From Rheinheimera sp. EpRS3 (lineage in GTDB: Bacteria; Pseudomonadota; Gammaproteobacteria; Enterobacterales; Alteromonadaceae): DNA of 64,000 nucleotides. The DNA is taken from NCBI RefSeq assembly GCF_001513785.1, contig NZ_LNQS01000001.1, positions 1,116,001 to 1,180,000 on the forward strand, read 5' to 3'. Shown piece by piece: positions 53,859 to 63,143 of the stretch. The number at the start of each line of letters is the position of its first letter. Positions within the stretch are counted from its first letter, which is position 1. The translations under genes were made by a program, and so were the position numbers. The notes under the pieces are model-generated. The model had not been told where the DNA came from and did not search any database. It saw only the letters and a program-made list of their open reading frames with translations.

Positions 53859-54999
53859 ATGGGCATCGTTTCCGTTAAAGGAAGGTGATGTATCAAGACA
53901 GGCGCACGCAGATTTTCCTGAGCAGGCGATATATGAGCGTGAAACCGGCCGCAGCGGTTTTTTTGGCCCGGCCACGCACTTTCATCACCGCCATGCGCCT
54001 ACCGGCTGGATTGACTGGCAGGGGCCACTGCGACCACACCTGTTTAACTTTAATGACATAGGTGCAGATAACACTAATTCGCCGTGGGCCGTGCCAAATT
54101 TGCTGTTTAATGCGCATTGTAAAATGCGCACCTGGCGCCTGAATGACAACATGAGCAAGCTGGTGCGCAACGCCGACGGTGATGAGCTGCTGTTTATCCA
54201 CGAAGGCAGCGCCGAGCTGTATTGCGATTACGGCCATATGACAGTACGCGACGGCGATTATATTGTTATTCCGCGCTCTACCATGTGGCGTTTAGAGCCA
54301 AAACAGCCGATGTTTATCCTGTTGGTTGAAGCTACTAACGACAGCTATCAGCTGCCGGAAAAAGGCCTGGTAGGTAACCACGCAATTTTTGACCCGGCAA
54401 TGCTGGATACGCCGAAAATTGATGATGCCTTTAAAGCTCAGTACAGCGAGCAGCAATGGCAGGTTGAAGTAAAACGCCACGGCCAGGTATCGGTGATTAC
54501 ATATCCGTATAACCCGCTGGATGCGATTGGCTGGCATGGCGATTTAGCGGTAATGCGCATTAACTGGCGCGATATCCGCCCGCTGATGAGCCACCGCTAT
54601 CATTTACCGCCGTCGGCGCATACTACCTTTGTTGCGCAGCGCTTTGTGGTGTGTACCTTTGTGCCAAGGCCAATTGAAAGTGATCCCGGTGCGTTAAAAG
54701 TGCCGTTTTACCATAACAATGACGATTACGATGAAGTACTGTTTTACCATGCCGGTGACTTTTTCAGCCGCGATAATATCGAAAAAGGTATGGTCACTTT
54801 CCACCCGGCCGGTTTTACCCATGGCCCGCACCCCAAAGCCTTTGCGGCGGGGCGTGAGTATAAAAAGAAATTTACTGATGAAGTGGCAGTAATGCTTGAT
54901 ACCCGCGACGCACTGGAGATAGGTACTGCAGCGCTGGCCACCGAAAACCCGGAATACGTTAACAGCTGGAAAGTTAAACCAGAGCAGGCGAAGGAATAA
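53851..54999 (+). CDS. hmgA: Homogentisate 1,2-dioxygenase
   Basis: 382 residues, ring-cleaving cupin enzyme producing maleylacetoacetate. Conserved: HHRHAPTGWIDW, LLFIHEGSAELYCDYGHM, YDEVLFYHAGDFFSRDNIEKGM and FHPAGFTHGPHP (Fe ligands). Shorter than the 430-440-residue Pseudomonas/human type and matching the compact form found in Shewanella-like bacteria. Two bases separate it from fahA. Confidence 0.93.
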   Translation: MRKWASFPLKEGDVSRQAHADFPEQAIYERETGRSGFFGPATHFHHRHAPTGWIDWQGPLRPHLFNFNDIGADNTNSPWAVPNLLFNAHCKMRTWRLNDNMSKLVRNADGDELLFIHEGSAELYCDYGHMTVRDGDYIVIPRSTMWRLEPKQPMFILLVEATNDSYQLPEKGLVGNHAIFDPAMLDTPKIDDAFKAQYSEQQWQVEVKRHGQVSVITYPYNPLDAIGWHGDLAVMRINWRDIRPLMSHRYHLPPSAHTTFVAQRFVVCTFVPRPIESDPGALKVPFYHNNDDYDEVLFYHAGDFFSRDNIEKGMVTFHPAGFTHGPHPKAFAAGREYKKKFTDEVAVMLDTRDALEIGTAALATENPEYVNSWKVKPEQAKE

Positions 55000-55001
55000 T
55001 A

Positions 55002-56018
55002 ATGAAGTTAGCAAGTTTAAAAAATGGCAGCCGTGATGGCTTGCTGGTTGTAGTCAGCCGCGATTTAAGCCGCTGTGTAGCAGCGCCGGCAGTAGCCGCC
55101 ACTATGCAGCAATTGCTGGACAGCTGGGCACAGTTAAGCCCGAAGCTGGAACAAGTATATCAGGCGCTGAACAACGGCAAAGTAGACGGCGAAATGGCGT
55201 TTAATGAAGCTCAGTGTGAATCGCCTTTACCACGTGCATATCAGTGGGCCGATGGCAGTGCTTATGTGAACCACGTTGAACTGGTGCGCAAAGCACGTAA
55301 TGCCGAAATGCCGCCAAGCTTCTGGACCGATCCGTTAATGTATCAGGGCGGTTCGGACGATTTTATCGGCCCGCGCGACAATGTTGAAGTGGTTAGCGAA
55401 GACTACGGTATCGACTTTGAAGGCGAAGTCGCAGTCATTACCGACGATGTGGCGATGGCGTGCAGCGCTGATGAGGCGCGCAGCAAAATCCGCTTACTGA
55501 TGCTGGTCAATGATGTCTCCTTGCGTGGCCTTATTCCGAATGAGTTAGCCAAAGGTTTTGGCTTTTTTCAATCCAAGCCGTCATCGGCATTTAGCCCGGT
55601 AGCGGTAACGCCGGACGAGCTGGGTGATAACTGGCGTGATGGCCGTGTGCATCTGTCGCTGCTATCTACTTACAATGGCAAACTTTTTGGCAAGCCCAAT
55701 GCCGGTATCGATATGACATTCGACTTTGGTCAGTTAGTCGCGCATGCGGCGAAAACCCGTAATCTAAGCGCCGGTGCGGTTATTGGCTCGGGCACGGTAT
55801 CAAACAAGCAGGGCACCGAGTATGGTACTGCTGTGGATGAGGGCGGTGTTGGCTACAGCTGTATTGCTGAAATTCGCATGATCGAAACCATTCGTGATGG
55901 TAAGCCATCTACTGCTTTTATGAAGTTTGGCGATACTATTCGTATGGAAATGCTGGATGCGCAGGGTAATAGCATCTTTGGTGCCATTGACCAGAAAGTA
56001 GTGCAATATAAAGCTTAA
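55002..56018 (+). CDS. fahA: Fumarylacetoacetate hydrolase
   Basis: 338 residues. Hydrolyses fumarylacetoacetate to fumarate and acetoacetate. FAH-fold motifs: GPRDNVEVVSEDYGIDFEGEVAVI (metal-binding Glu/Asp), NDVSLRGLIPNELAKGFGFFQSKPSSAFSPVAV, GSGTVSNKQGTEYG. Bacterial short form. Follows hmgA at once. Confidence 0.94.
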   Translation: MKLASLKNGSRDGLLVVVSRDLSRCVAAPAVAATMQQLLDSWAQLSPKLEQVYQALNNGKVDGEMAFNEAQCESPLPRAYQWADGSAYVNHVELVRKARNAEMPPSFWTDPLMYQGGSDDFIGPRDNVEVVSEDYGIDFEGEVAVITDDVAMACSADEARSKIRLLMLVNDVSLRGLIPNELAKGFGFFQSKPSSAFSPVAVTPDELGDNWRDGRVHLSLLSTYNGKLFGKPNAGIDMTFDFGQLVAHAAKTRNLSAGAVIGSGTVSNKQGTEYGTAVDEGGVGYSCIAEIRMIETIRDGKPSTAFMKFGDTIRMEMLDAQGNSIFGAIDQKVVQYKA

Positions 56019-56037
56019 CCCTTAGTAAGCGGATGCG

Positions 56038-56128
56038 GATGTACTTTTTTCTGCGACCGTTGAAGGCATGGATGCCTGAGTCGAGCCCCCAGGGATGGGT
56101 TTACGGCGTGTCGCAGAAAAAATGTACG
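56038..56128. repeat. REP/MITE-like inverted repeat between fahA and maiA
   Basis: GTACTTTTTTCTGCGAC (56041-56057) and GTCGCAGAAAAAATGTAC (56110-56127) pair with one bulge. The inside carries GGCATGGATGCC and GAGCCCCCAGGGATGGGTTTACGGCG, a sequence style I associate with dispersed intergenic repeats of Alteromonadales-like genomes. It interrupts an otherwise tight operon. Confidence 0.6.
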
Positions 56129-56169
56129 CAGCAGCTGCGTATTCGAAGCTCGGTATCTTAAGGATAACA

Positions 56170-56814
56170 ATGAAACTCTACGGCTACTGGCGCTCTTCAG
56201 CAGCATATCGTGTGCGTATCGCGCTAAACTTAAAACAACTGACGTTTGAAAATCTGCCGGTACATCTGGTAAAAAACGGCGGCGAGCAACACAGCCCTGA
56301 CTACAAAACACTGAACCCGGCAGAACTGGTACCTGTGCTGGTAGATGATGATCTTAGTCTGAACCAGTCGCTGGCCATTGTGGAATATCTGGACGAAACC
56401 TATCCGCAACCGGTGTTGTTGCCGGAAGAACCCGCAGCACGGGCCAAAGTACGCGCGCTGGCACTGGATATTGCCTGCGATATGCATCCGCTGAATAACC
56501 TGCGCGTATTGCAATACCTTACCGGGCCTTTAGCATTAACTGAACAGCAAAAACTAAACTGGATTAACCATTGGCTTAATACCGGCTTTGACGCAATTGA
56601 ACAACGTTTAAAGCAAAGTGCCGGGCAGTTTTGCTTTGGCGATGAAGTAACGCTGGCTGATATCTGTTTAGTGCCGCAAGTTTATAACGCCGAGCGCTTT
56701 GCGCTGGATATGAGCGCCTTTCCTACAGTGATGGCCGTACACCACAACTGCCAGCAACTGGCTGCTTTTGCTCTGGCAGCCCCCGAGCAACAGCCAGATG
56801 CACAAATAAGTTAA
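56170..56814 (+). CDS. maiA: Maleylacetoacetate isomerase (zeta-class GST)
   Basis: 214 residues from ATG 56170 (GGATAA upstream); a longer frame from 56095 runs back through the repeat and is rejected. The zeta signature SSAAYRVRIALNLK contains the catalytic Ser; NPAELVPVLVDDD and LNQSLAIVEYLDE form the glutathione site. Isomerises maleyl- to fumarylacetoacetate, the step between HmgA and FahA. Confidence 0.95.
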   Translation: MKLYGYWRSSAAYRVRIALNLKQLTFENLPVHLVKNGGEQHSPDYKTLNPAELVPVLVDDDLSLNQSLAIVEYLDETYPQPVLLPEEPAARAKVRALALDIACDMHPLNNLRVLQYLTGPLALTEQQKLNWINHWLNTGFDAIEQRLKQSAGQFCFGDEVTLADICLVPQVYNAERFALDMSAFPTVMAVHHNCQQLAAFALAAPEQQPDAQIS

Positions 56815-56821
56815 GGTTAAG

Positions 56822-56859
56822 AATGTTGCTGCCGTCGTGTAATAACGGCAGTAGCATTT
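56822..56859 (+). terminator. Probable terminator of the hpd-maiA operon
   Basis: ATGTTGCTGCCGT and ACGGCAGTAGCAT pair (one G-T) around a 9-base loop; T-rich sequence follows. Eight bases after the maiA stop. Confidence 0.6.
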
Positions 56860-57020
56860 CATCTGTTTTGCTAGACGATTAGCTATGTTCGCCTATGCTT
56901 ATACAAATTTCTGTCTTCCAGATACAAGTCCACATTGCTTAGCTGACAGCAACATGCTGTAGTAGTGCCTGATCAGCGTTAACCGTGCAGCGGCCAATAT
57001 GGCCGAAGAGGTACAAAATT

Positions 57021-57947
57021 ATGAGTAAACTAATGGCCGCAGTGAATCAGCGGACAAATCTGGTAGGTAACAACCGGCTGGAGTTACTGTTGTTTCGTTT
57101 GTATGGCCCCCAGCCGTTTGGCATTAACGTGTTTAAAGTGCGCGAAGTGTTACAGTGCCCGGAGCTGACAGAAATGCCCGGCTCCAGCCCGCATGTGCGT
57201 GGTATTGCGCATTTACGCGGTGTACCGGTGATGGTAATTGATTTAAGCCAGGCTACCGGTGGTAAACGTATTGAAGATTTATCTACTGCTTATGTACTGG
57301 TAACCGAATACAACCGCCATACGCAGGGCTTTTTGGTAAGCGGTGTCGACCGTATTGTTAACACAAACTGGGATCAAATCATGCCCCCGCCCAAAGGTGC
57401 GGGGGCAGGCCACTACCTGACAGCCGTTACCCAGATTGACGGTAAGCTGGTACAAATTATTGATGTAGAAAAAGTCTTCGCAGAAATAACACCGGTTAAC
57501 GAAGAGGTGAGCGAAGATATTAAAGTAAAAGCAACAGAGCGTAATTTTAAAGACTTGATTGTGTTGGTAGCCGATGACTCTGCAGTGGCACGTAATCAGG
57601 TAAAGCGGGCGCTGACTTCAATCGGTATTCAGGTTGAACTGGTCAACGACGGTAAACTGGCGCTGGATTGGCTAACCGCCAAAGCGGCAGAATTAGGCGG
57701 CGATATTTCTACAAAAGTGCCGTTGCTGATTTCTGATATTGAAATGCCGGAAATGGATGGTTACACGCTAACAGCAGAAATAAAAGCTAACCCGGCACTG
57801 CGACAAATGCATGTTGTGTTGCACTCATCGCTTAGCGGTGTATTTAATGAAGCCATGGTGAAAAAAGTAGGTGCAGATCAGTTTATCGCTAAGTTTCACC
57901 CTGACGAGCTGGTGTCAGCAGTACAAAAATGGATGCAGGCAGACTAA
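57021..57947 (+). CDS. cheV: CheV-type chemotaxis coupling protein
   Basis: 308 residues from ATG 57021 (GAAGAGG upstream); the frame from 56985 adds 12 residues without a good site. CheW-like domain about 20-165 (FGINVFKVREVLQCP, HVRGIAHLRGVPVMVIDLSQA) and receiver domain about 180-305 (VADDSAVARNQV, phospho-Asp in LISDIEMPEMDG, Lys in AKFHPDEL). Couples receptors to CheA and adapts the signal. No other chemotaxis gene is nearby. Confidence 0.95.
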   Translation: MSKLMAAVNQRTNLVGNNRLELLLFRLYGPQPFGINVFKVREVLQCPELTEMPGSSPHVRGIAHLRGVPVMVIDLSQATGGKRIEDLSTAYVLVTEYNRHTQGFLVSGVDRIVNTNWDQIMPPPKGAGAGHYLTAVTQIDGKLVQIIDVEKVFAEITPVNEEVSEDIKVKATERNFKDLIVLVADDSAVARNQVKRALTSIGIQVELVNDGKLALDWLTAKAAELGGDISTKVPLLISDIEMPEMDGYTLTAEIKANPALRQMHVVLHSSLSGVFNEAMVKKVGADQFIAKFHPDELVSAVQKWMQAD

Positions 57948-57984
57948 AGCTGATTCTGGATTGAAAAAGTAGACAGGCATTAAA

Positions 57985-58197
57985 ATGAAAGTATTTTCTC
58001 TACCCAAAAGGCCGCTGAACCGCGCTTTAGTTTACGCCGGCTTGTTCGGTATTATATTTCAGCTAACGGCGGCATGTTACGCCTGGTGGCATGATATTGG
58101 TTTACAGGCCAGCTGGTTTTTAACCTTATTGGCGCCTTTATTGTGTATAGCATCCGGAATGGTTTCTGCGTTGCAATTACAAAAAGAGCCAGATTAA
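57985..58197 (+). CDS. Small two-helix membrane protein, unknown
   Basis: 70 residues with two hydrophobic helices (about 13-33 and 42-62). A ribosome-site-like stretch is poor (GACAGG), but the frame ends neatly six bases before the convergent next gene. No family recognised. Confidence 0.55.
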   Translation: MKVFSLPKRPLNRALVYAGLFGIIFQLTAACYAWWHDIGLQASWFLTLLAPLLCIASGMVSALQLQKEPD

Positions 58198-58202
58198 CCC
58201 GG

Positions 58203-58685
58203 CTATTTGCGCGGTTTAAACATACCCTCTATCCGCACATCGCGGATCCCGGTTTCGGTAAAGTAAAAATTTATCTGGCCGGGACCGCGGTTAAAATAAT
58301 AGGTCTCATCGTTTAGTTGCAGCACAAAGTTTCCCGGTGCATTTACTGCCAGCGGATCCGCAAACAACTTTATAGAGTATTGCTCCAGTTGTAATTCAAA
58401 ACTGCTAAGCGGCTCGTTAACAAAGTCAGGCACCCAGACATGGCTGTTATCCTGCAGAATGACAGCAATAGAATATTTTTGTGGTACAGAGGGGACATTC
58501 AGGCTTTGCTTACCAGCATTAAAGCGGTAGGTACCATCCTGACGGAAGTAGCTAAAGCCGAAATCGAATGTCTTGCTGCTATTGTCGGTAAGCGTTACTT
58601 TGCCCTCACCACTGATATCAAACTGTGCCTGACTCAATGGTGTGAACAGTAATGCTGTGCATAGCAGCAGGTATTGCAATTTCAT
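58203..58685 (-). CDS. Secreted protein of unknown function
   Basis: 160 residues. Signal peptide MKLQYLLLCTALLFTPLSQA; the mature part is beta-rich (FDISGEGKVTLTDNSSKTFDFGFSYF, FNRGPGQINFYFTETGIRDVRIEG) with no Cys and no known motif. Probably periplasmic. Lies just downstream of mltD on the same strand. Confidence 0.65.
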   Translation of the reverse strand: MKLQYLLLCTALLFTPLSQAQFDISGEGKVTLTDNSSKTFDFGFSYFRQDGTYRFNAGKQSLNVPSVPQKYSIAVILQDNSHVWVPDFVNEPLSSFELQLEQYSIKLFADPLAVNAPGNFVLQLNDETYYFNRGPGQINFYFTETGIRDVRIEGMFKPRK

Positions 58686-58721
58686 GATATTGGCCCCGTA
58701 TGATACCAGCCCGTTAGCGGT

Positions 58722-60344
58722 TTATACCTGTGTCATACTGACCATTAGTTTCAGCTGTTGGCCTGGCTGCAGGTAGTTGCCGGTATTAATATTGTTCCAC
58801 TTTACAATGTCAGACACTGAAACGCTGAAACGTTGTGCAATTCTTGCCAGAGAGTCGCCTTTGCGTACCTTGTAGGTAACAGTGCGGGATATTCCCTTGT
58901 TACCTGTTGCAGTAATAGGTTGCCATATCGCTAGCTTTTGGCCTGGTTTAAGTGCAGAGCGCTGCGCTATAGCATTCCACTTTGCCAGTTCAGCCACTGT
59001 AACCTTGTGCTCACGGCTAATATCCCACAGGGTATCGCCATCTTTAACAATATACTCCAGCTTAGTACCGTTATTACCTTGTTGCTGTGCTTTGGCTATC
59101 CGGTTTGGCTGGCTCAGGCTGTAATTCGCCTCTTCAGCAGAAGATACTGGTAACAGCAAATGTTGGCCAAGGCGAATGGTGTTGCCATCAAGTTTATTTA
59201 TACGCTGAATAGCACTGATATTAGTGTCATGCTTTTGGGCAATTTTACCAAGAGTATCGCCCTTAGCTACGGTGTAGCGTTTCCAGCGTAGCCATTCTTT
59301 AGTGGGCGTTTGCGCCAGCTTTTGCCGGAAGGTTTCTACCTGATGTACCGGCAGTACTAAATGGTGCGGACCGTCAGGATCAGTGGCCCATTGGCTGAAC
59401 CCCGGGTTTAATGCCTGTAGTTCGGCAATACTCAGCTCTGCCATCTCTGCGGCTATGGCCAAATCAATTTGATTGCCCACTTCTACCACATCAATTTTCG
59501 GTTCATTGGCAATAAACTTCCAGACAATATCAAAATCATCCGGGCGCTTGAGAATATCTACCAAAGCTAGCAACTTAGGCACATAAGCGGTAGTTTCGGA
59601 AGGTAAATCCAACGACCAGAAATCTGTGGGTAAACGCTTTTGCTTATTGCGTTGAATAGCTCTTAAGATCCGGCCTTCACCAGAATTATACGCGGCAATG
59701 GCGTTGAGCCAGTCACCTTCGAGTTTATCGTGCAGATACTGTAAATAATCTAACGCCGCCCGGGTGGAGGCCACTACGTCACGACGGCCGTCATACCAGA
59801 AGTTTTGTTTTAGACCAAAACGCTTGCCGGTAGCAGGCATAAATTGCCACATGCCAGAAGCAGCAGCGTGTGAATAGGCAAAAGGATCGAAAGCACTTTC
59901 TACAATAGGCAGTAACGCCAGTTCCAATGGCATTTGGCGTTTTTCCAACTCTTGCACGATATGGAATAAAAACGGCTGGGCACGGCTGGCTACTCTGTCC
60001 AGGTAGGCCTGATGGCTGCTGTAAAAGTTACGTTGTTCCACAATCGGTCGGGTTTGTGGCACATTAAAACTCATTTGCAACTGAATGCGCTGCCATAAAT
60101 CTTCTAATTCTGTGGCATCAAGTTCAATAATATCATTGCCCGAGGCTTCGCCTGCACTCCATAACCGATTGGCTATTTGCTCGGCACTGGCGGCGTGCTT
60201 ATGAAAATCTGCCGGCTTATTTTGTGGGGCTTTTACTACAGGAGGTATGTTAGTTTTTTCAGTGCTATTTGTACTAACACATCCTGCAAGGATCATGGCT
60301 CCAGCCAGGGCAGATAATCTTCTGAGCATTATTTTGTTCCACAT
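58722..60344 (-). CDS. mltD: Membrane-bound lytic murein transglycosylase D
   Basis: 540 residues; lipoprotein signal with lipobox LAGC (Cys about 22). Family-1 lytic transglycosylase domain with catalytic Glu149 in ALLPIVESAFDPFAYSHAAASG and GMWQFMPATGKRFGL. Three C-terminal LysM repeats (starting YTVAKGDTLG, YIVKDGDTLWD, YKVRKGDSLAR) bind peptidoglycan. E. coli MltD has two LysM. The start may instead be ATG 60329 (MLRRLSAL), which has GGAAC upstream and a more usual signal length. Upstream gene gloB is also its neighbour in E. coli. Confidence 0.95.
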   Translation of the reverse strand: MWNKIMLRRLSALAGAMILAGCVSTNSTEKTNIPPVVKAPQNKPADFHKHAASAEQIANRLWSAGEASGNDIIELDATELEDLWQRIQLQMSFNVPQTRPIVEQRNFYSSHQAYLDRVASRAQPFLFHIVQELEKRQMPLELALLPIVESAFDPFAYSHAAASGMWQFMPATGKRFGLKQNFWYDGRRDVVASTRAALDYLQYLHDKLEGDWLNAIAAYNSGEGRILRAIQRNKQKRLPTDFWSLDLPSETTAYVPKLLALVDILKRPDDFDIVWKFIANEPKIDVVEVGNQIDLAIAAEMAELSIAELQALNPGFSQWATDPDGPHHLVLPVHQVETFRQKLAQTPTKEWLRWKRYTVAKGDTLGKIAQKHDTNISAIQRINKLDGNTIRLGQHLLLPVSSAEEANYSLSQPNRIAKAQQQGNNGTKLEYIVKDGDTLWDISREHKVTVAELAKWNAIAQRSALKPGQKLAIWQPITATGNKGISRTVTYKVRKGDSLARIAQRFSVSVSDIVKWNNINTGNYLQPGQQLKLMVSMTQV

Positions 60345-60385
60345 GTAAAAAATCGAATGTTACCTGTTCGGTCACTGAATGCAAG

Positions 60386-61153
60386 TCAGCTTTTAAACTG
60401 GTCCTTACTGGCTCTTAACCAGCTAAACAGCGCTAACGCTGTATTTTTTTGCCATTTTTGCTGTAGGTTTTTGTTATTACAGCGTAAAAACGGATTAATT
60501 TGTTTCTCTTTTGCTAACCCTGCAGGCAGGGTTGGCTGTTTTGCCAAACGTAAATCATGACAACGTTGCGTGTATTCGAGTAGCGCCGCGTTATCTGGTT
60601 CCACAGTTAAAGCAAATTTTAAATTAGACAGGGTGTACTCGTGGGTACAGTAAATCTGGGTGCTGTCGGGTAATGCCAGCAACTTCTGCAGCGACTGCCA
60701 CATTTGTTGCGGGCTACCTTCAAACAGCCTGCCACAACCTGCGCTGAATAAGGTATCACCAGAAAACAAAACCGGTGCTGAATAAAACGCAATATGGCCC
60801 AAAGTATGTCCTGGTACAGCAATAACAGCAAAAGTAAGCCCTAACTGAGCAATGACAACCAACTGATTATCGCTCACAGTTTCTGTAAGCTGCGGGATGC
60901 GGCTATGTTCCATAGCCGGGCCTATTACTCTTACATTTGGAAATTGCTGTTGTAGCTCTGTAATGCCGCCAGTATGGTCAGCATGATGGTGTGTAATAAG
61001 TATTGCCACCGGTATTTTTTGCTGTTGCTGTAAAAATGCCAAAACCGGGCTGGCGTCACCGGGGTCAACTACAATGCAACTGGGGTTGTCTTGCTGACAT
61101 AACACCCAAATATAGTTATCCTCAAACGCTGGCACTGGAGTAATGTGATACAT
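60386..61153 (-). CDS. gloB: Hydroxyacylglutathione hydrolase (glyoxalase II)
   Basis: 255 residues from ATG 61153, so that the protein opens with MYHITPVPAFEDNYIWVL as in relatives; the frame allows four more residues (ATG 61165). Metallo-beta-lactamase motif THHHADHTGG, then PGHTLGHIAF, FSGDTLFSAGCGRLFEG and YCTHEYTLSNLKFA. Hydrolyses S-lactoylglutathione in methylglyoxal detoxification. Divergent from the methyltransferase gene, as gloB/yafS in E. coli. Confidence 0.95.
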   Translation of the reverse strand: MYHITPVPAFEDNYIWVLCQQDNPSCIVVDPGDASPVLAFLQQQQKIPVAILITHHHADHTGGITELQQQFPNVRVIGPAMEHSRIPQLTETVSDNQLVVIAQLGLTFAVIAVPGHTLGHIAFYSAPVLFSGDTLFSAGCGRLFEGSPQQMWQSLQKLLALPDSTQIYCTHEYTLSNLKFALTVEPDNAALLEYTQRCHDLRLAKQPTLPAGLAKEKQINPFLRCNNKNLQQKWQKNTALALFSWLRASKDQFKS

Positions 61154-61192
61154 AATGACAACCATCTTAATGAATCCGGCTGTTAACTTAAC

Positions 61193-61927
61193 ATGAAACC
61201 GGCACTGAGCGAAAAAGACCGTACTTCGCCGTCAGACTGGCAGCAGTTTACGCAAGGGCAAGCGCTGGCTGATGCAATATCCCGTCAATTGCAGCCCTGG
61301 TGGCAGCAAATTTTTGGTTACTACATGCTAAAAGTTGGCGATCTCAGCTGCCAGCTGGACACCAGCAACTGCAAAATTCAGCATCATATTGGTGTCGGCC
61401 GGTATTGCCAGCAAACCATGTTGCTGGCTGAAGCAGACGCTTTACCTGTTACTGAAAACAGTGTAGACGCTGTGTTGTTGAGCCATTGCCTGGAATACAC
61501 TGCAGATCCACATCATGTGGTACGCGAAGCACACCGGGTATTGGTACCCGATGGTTATTTGTTGCTCAGTGGTATCAATCCGTACAGTAGTGTCGGTTTA
61601 TTAAAATGGCTGCCCGGGCTGGCGCAGAAATATCCGTGGCATGGCCGGTTTTTCAGTGCATCACGTATTAAAGACTGGCTGCACCTTATTGGTTTTGAAG
61701 TGTTGTCAGAGCAGCGTTTTTTTTGCTCTGCCATGCTGGCAAAAGAATATAAAGCAACCCGCTGGCAGCTGTGGAACGAGCAATATATGAATTATTTTGG
61801 TGCGAGTTATTTGCTGGTCGCCCGTAAACGCGAGCTGCCGCTGACACCTATTAAACCAAAGTGGCAGTTAAGCCCCGCTTTCGCGCAACAGGTTAAAGGC
61901 GTTAGTGCCCGACAGCGTTCAGATTAG
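61193..61927 (+). CDS. SAM-dependent methyltransferase, YafS-like
   Basis: 244 residues. A class I methyltransferase late motif set is visible (ADALPVTENSVDAVLLSHCLEYTADPHHVVREAHRVLVPDGYLLLSGINPYS), but the glycine-rich SAM loop is replaced by HHIGVGRYCQQ. Synteny with gloB points to the YafS/YcgJ-like group of unknown substrate. Convergent with the next gene, overlapping it by four bases. Confidence 0.78.
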   Translation: MKPALSEKDRTSPSDWQQFTQGQALADAISRQLQPWWQQIFGYYMLKVGDLSCQLDTSNCKIQHHIGVGRYCQQTMLLAEADALPVTENSVDAVLLSHCLEYTADPHHVVREAHRVLVPDGYLLLSGINPYSSVGLLKWLPGLAQKYPWHGRFFSASRIKDWLHLIGFEVLSEQRFFCSAMLAKEYKATRWQLWNEQYMNYFGASYLLVARKRELPLTPIKPKWQLSPAFAQQVKGVSARQRSD

Positions 61928-62433
61928 CTTTGCTGCTGCAAGTAGCGGTTGACACCCGCTATCGCATCGTCTGCCGCTAGTGTCATAAAATGCAAGCGTG
62001 GGCTTTCAGCTTCCGGCGGCGGGCTTATCTCAAAGCCCAGACTGGCATAACATTGCAGGGCAATATTGTTGTGCCGGTGTACGTACAGCGAAATGTTACG
62101 GTATTGCTGGTTTAGCGCCTGAATGATCAGCTCACTAATCAAAGTTTTAGCCAAACCTTTGCTGCGTTGCTGTGGGTGAATAACCAACCTGGCCAGATGA
62201 TGGCAGCCAAAACGGTCACAAACCTGACCAAAGCCCAGTACGGTATTGTTGTCGCTATCAAGTAAGCTGTAGCTTTGGGTACCAGGCCGGCACAACAGTT
62301 GAAGAAAACGCAGCTCGGTGCACGGATAATCAAAGTTATCGCCGCCCCAGCTTTGTTGTTGCTCAGTACTACTAAACCAGTGTTGCAGTTGCAGCATTTC
62401 ACCGACACTGGCCAGTACCAGTTGTGTATTCAT
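61924..62433 (-). CDS. GNAT acetyltransferase
   Basis: 169 residues. VLGFGQVCDRFGCHHLARLVIHPQQRSKGLAKTLISELI contains the acetyl-CoA loop (QRSKGLA), and NIALQCYASLGFE is the usual late motif. Substrate unknown. Located 30 bases downstream of the DUF2058 gene on the same strand, so possibly co-transcribed with it. Confidence 0.78.
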   Translation of the reverse strand: MNTQLVLASVGEMLQLQHWFSSTEQQQSWGGDNFDYPCTELRFLQLLCRPGTQSYSLLDSDNNTVLGFGQVCDRFGCHHLARLVIHPQQRSKGLAKTLISELIIQALNQQYRNISLYVHRHNNIALQCYASLGFEISPPPEAESPRLHFMTLAADDAIAGVNRYLQQQS

Positions 62434-62463
62434 TCAGCTCTCTGTCAAAACGCCTAAGCGGCT

Positions 62464-62997
62464 TTACCACATTAAATCATCAGGAATTTTAAAGTCGGCG
62501 TAGGGGTCGTCTTCATCTACCTGCTGTTGCTTCACATTCAGCACAATAATACTGTCGCTCTGACGCTGCTTAATTTTTTCGGCAACGGCGGCAGGTACCA
62601 GATAATACTGTTCGTCTTGCTTAGCAATGGCTAACAGGCCACGGCTTAGCTCATCATGCAGTTTGTTATTCACATACAGCCGCTTAACCAGCTTGCCATC
62701 AGTAAAGTTGTAGGCCACTTCGCCCTGAGCTTTAATAGTGTTGTTGCTGATAAGCTGTTTAACCTGTGCAGCTATCGCTTTTTGCTGCAGTGCAGCTTGT
62801 TTTTGCTGGTTTAAAACACGGTCGCGCTCTATCTGTTGCTGGCGCGTTTGCTCTGCCAGCACACTGGCTTCGTTAACTATTTTCTGGTTCTTGCCAGCCT
62901 GAACTTTTTGCTGGTGCTTCTCTTTTTTAACGGCTTTTAACTTTTTGGCATCGGCCAGGCCAGCTTTTAACAGTTGTTCTTTTAGTGCATTACTCAT
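62464..62997 (-). CDS. DUF2058 (YaiL-like) protein
   Basis: 177 residues, very lysine- and glutamine-rich first half (ALKEQLLKAGLADAKKLKAVKKEKHQQK), probably coiled and nucleic-acid-binding, then a compact C-terminal domain (VAYNFTDGKLVKRLYVNNKLHDELSRGLLAIAKQDEQYYLVP). Matches the YaiL nucleoprotein family of gammaproteobacteria; function unknown. Confidence 0.85.
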   Translation of the reverse strand: MSNALKEQLLKAGLADAKKLKAVKKEKHQQKVQAGKNQKIVNEASVLAEQTRQQQIERDRVLNQQKQAALQQKAIAAQVKQLISNNTIKAQGEVAYNFTDGKLVKRLYVNNKLHDELSRGLLAIAKQDEQYYLVPAAVAEKIKQRQSDSIIVLNVKQQQVDEDDPYADFKIPDDLMW

Positions 62998-63143
62998 GGT
63001 ATATCCTGATCATTCAATGCTTTTTAGCGGTAGTCATAATGCGCTTATAGTAGCGCAAAGGCTGCCAGTTAAGAAATCAAACTAACTCAATTTGCCAGCT
63101 TCGGTTATCATATAGCGGTAATTTAAGGTTTAAGAGGTTCACT

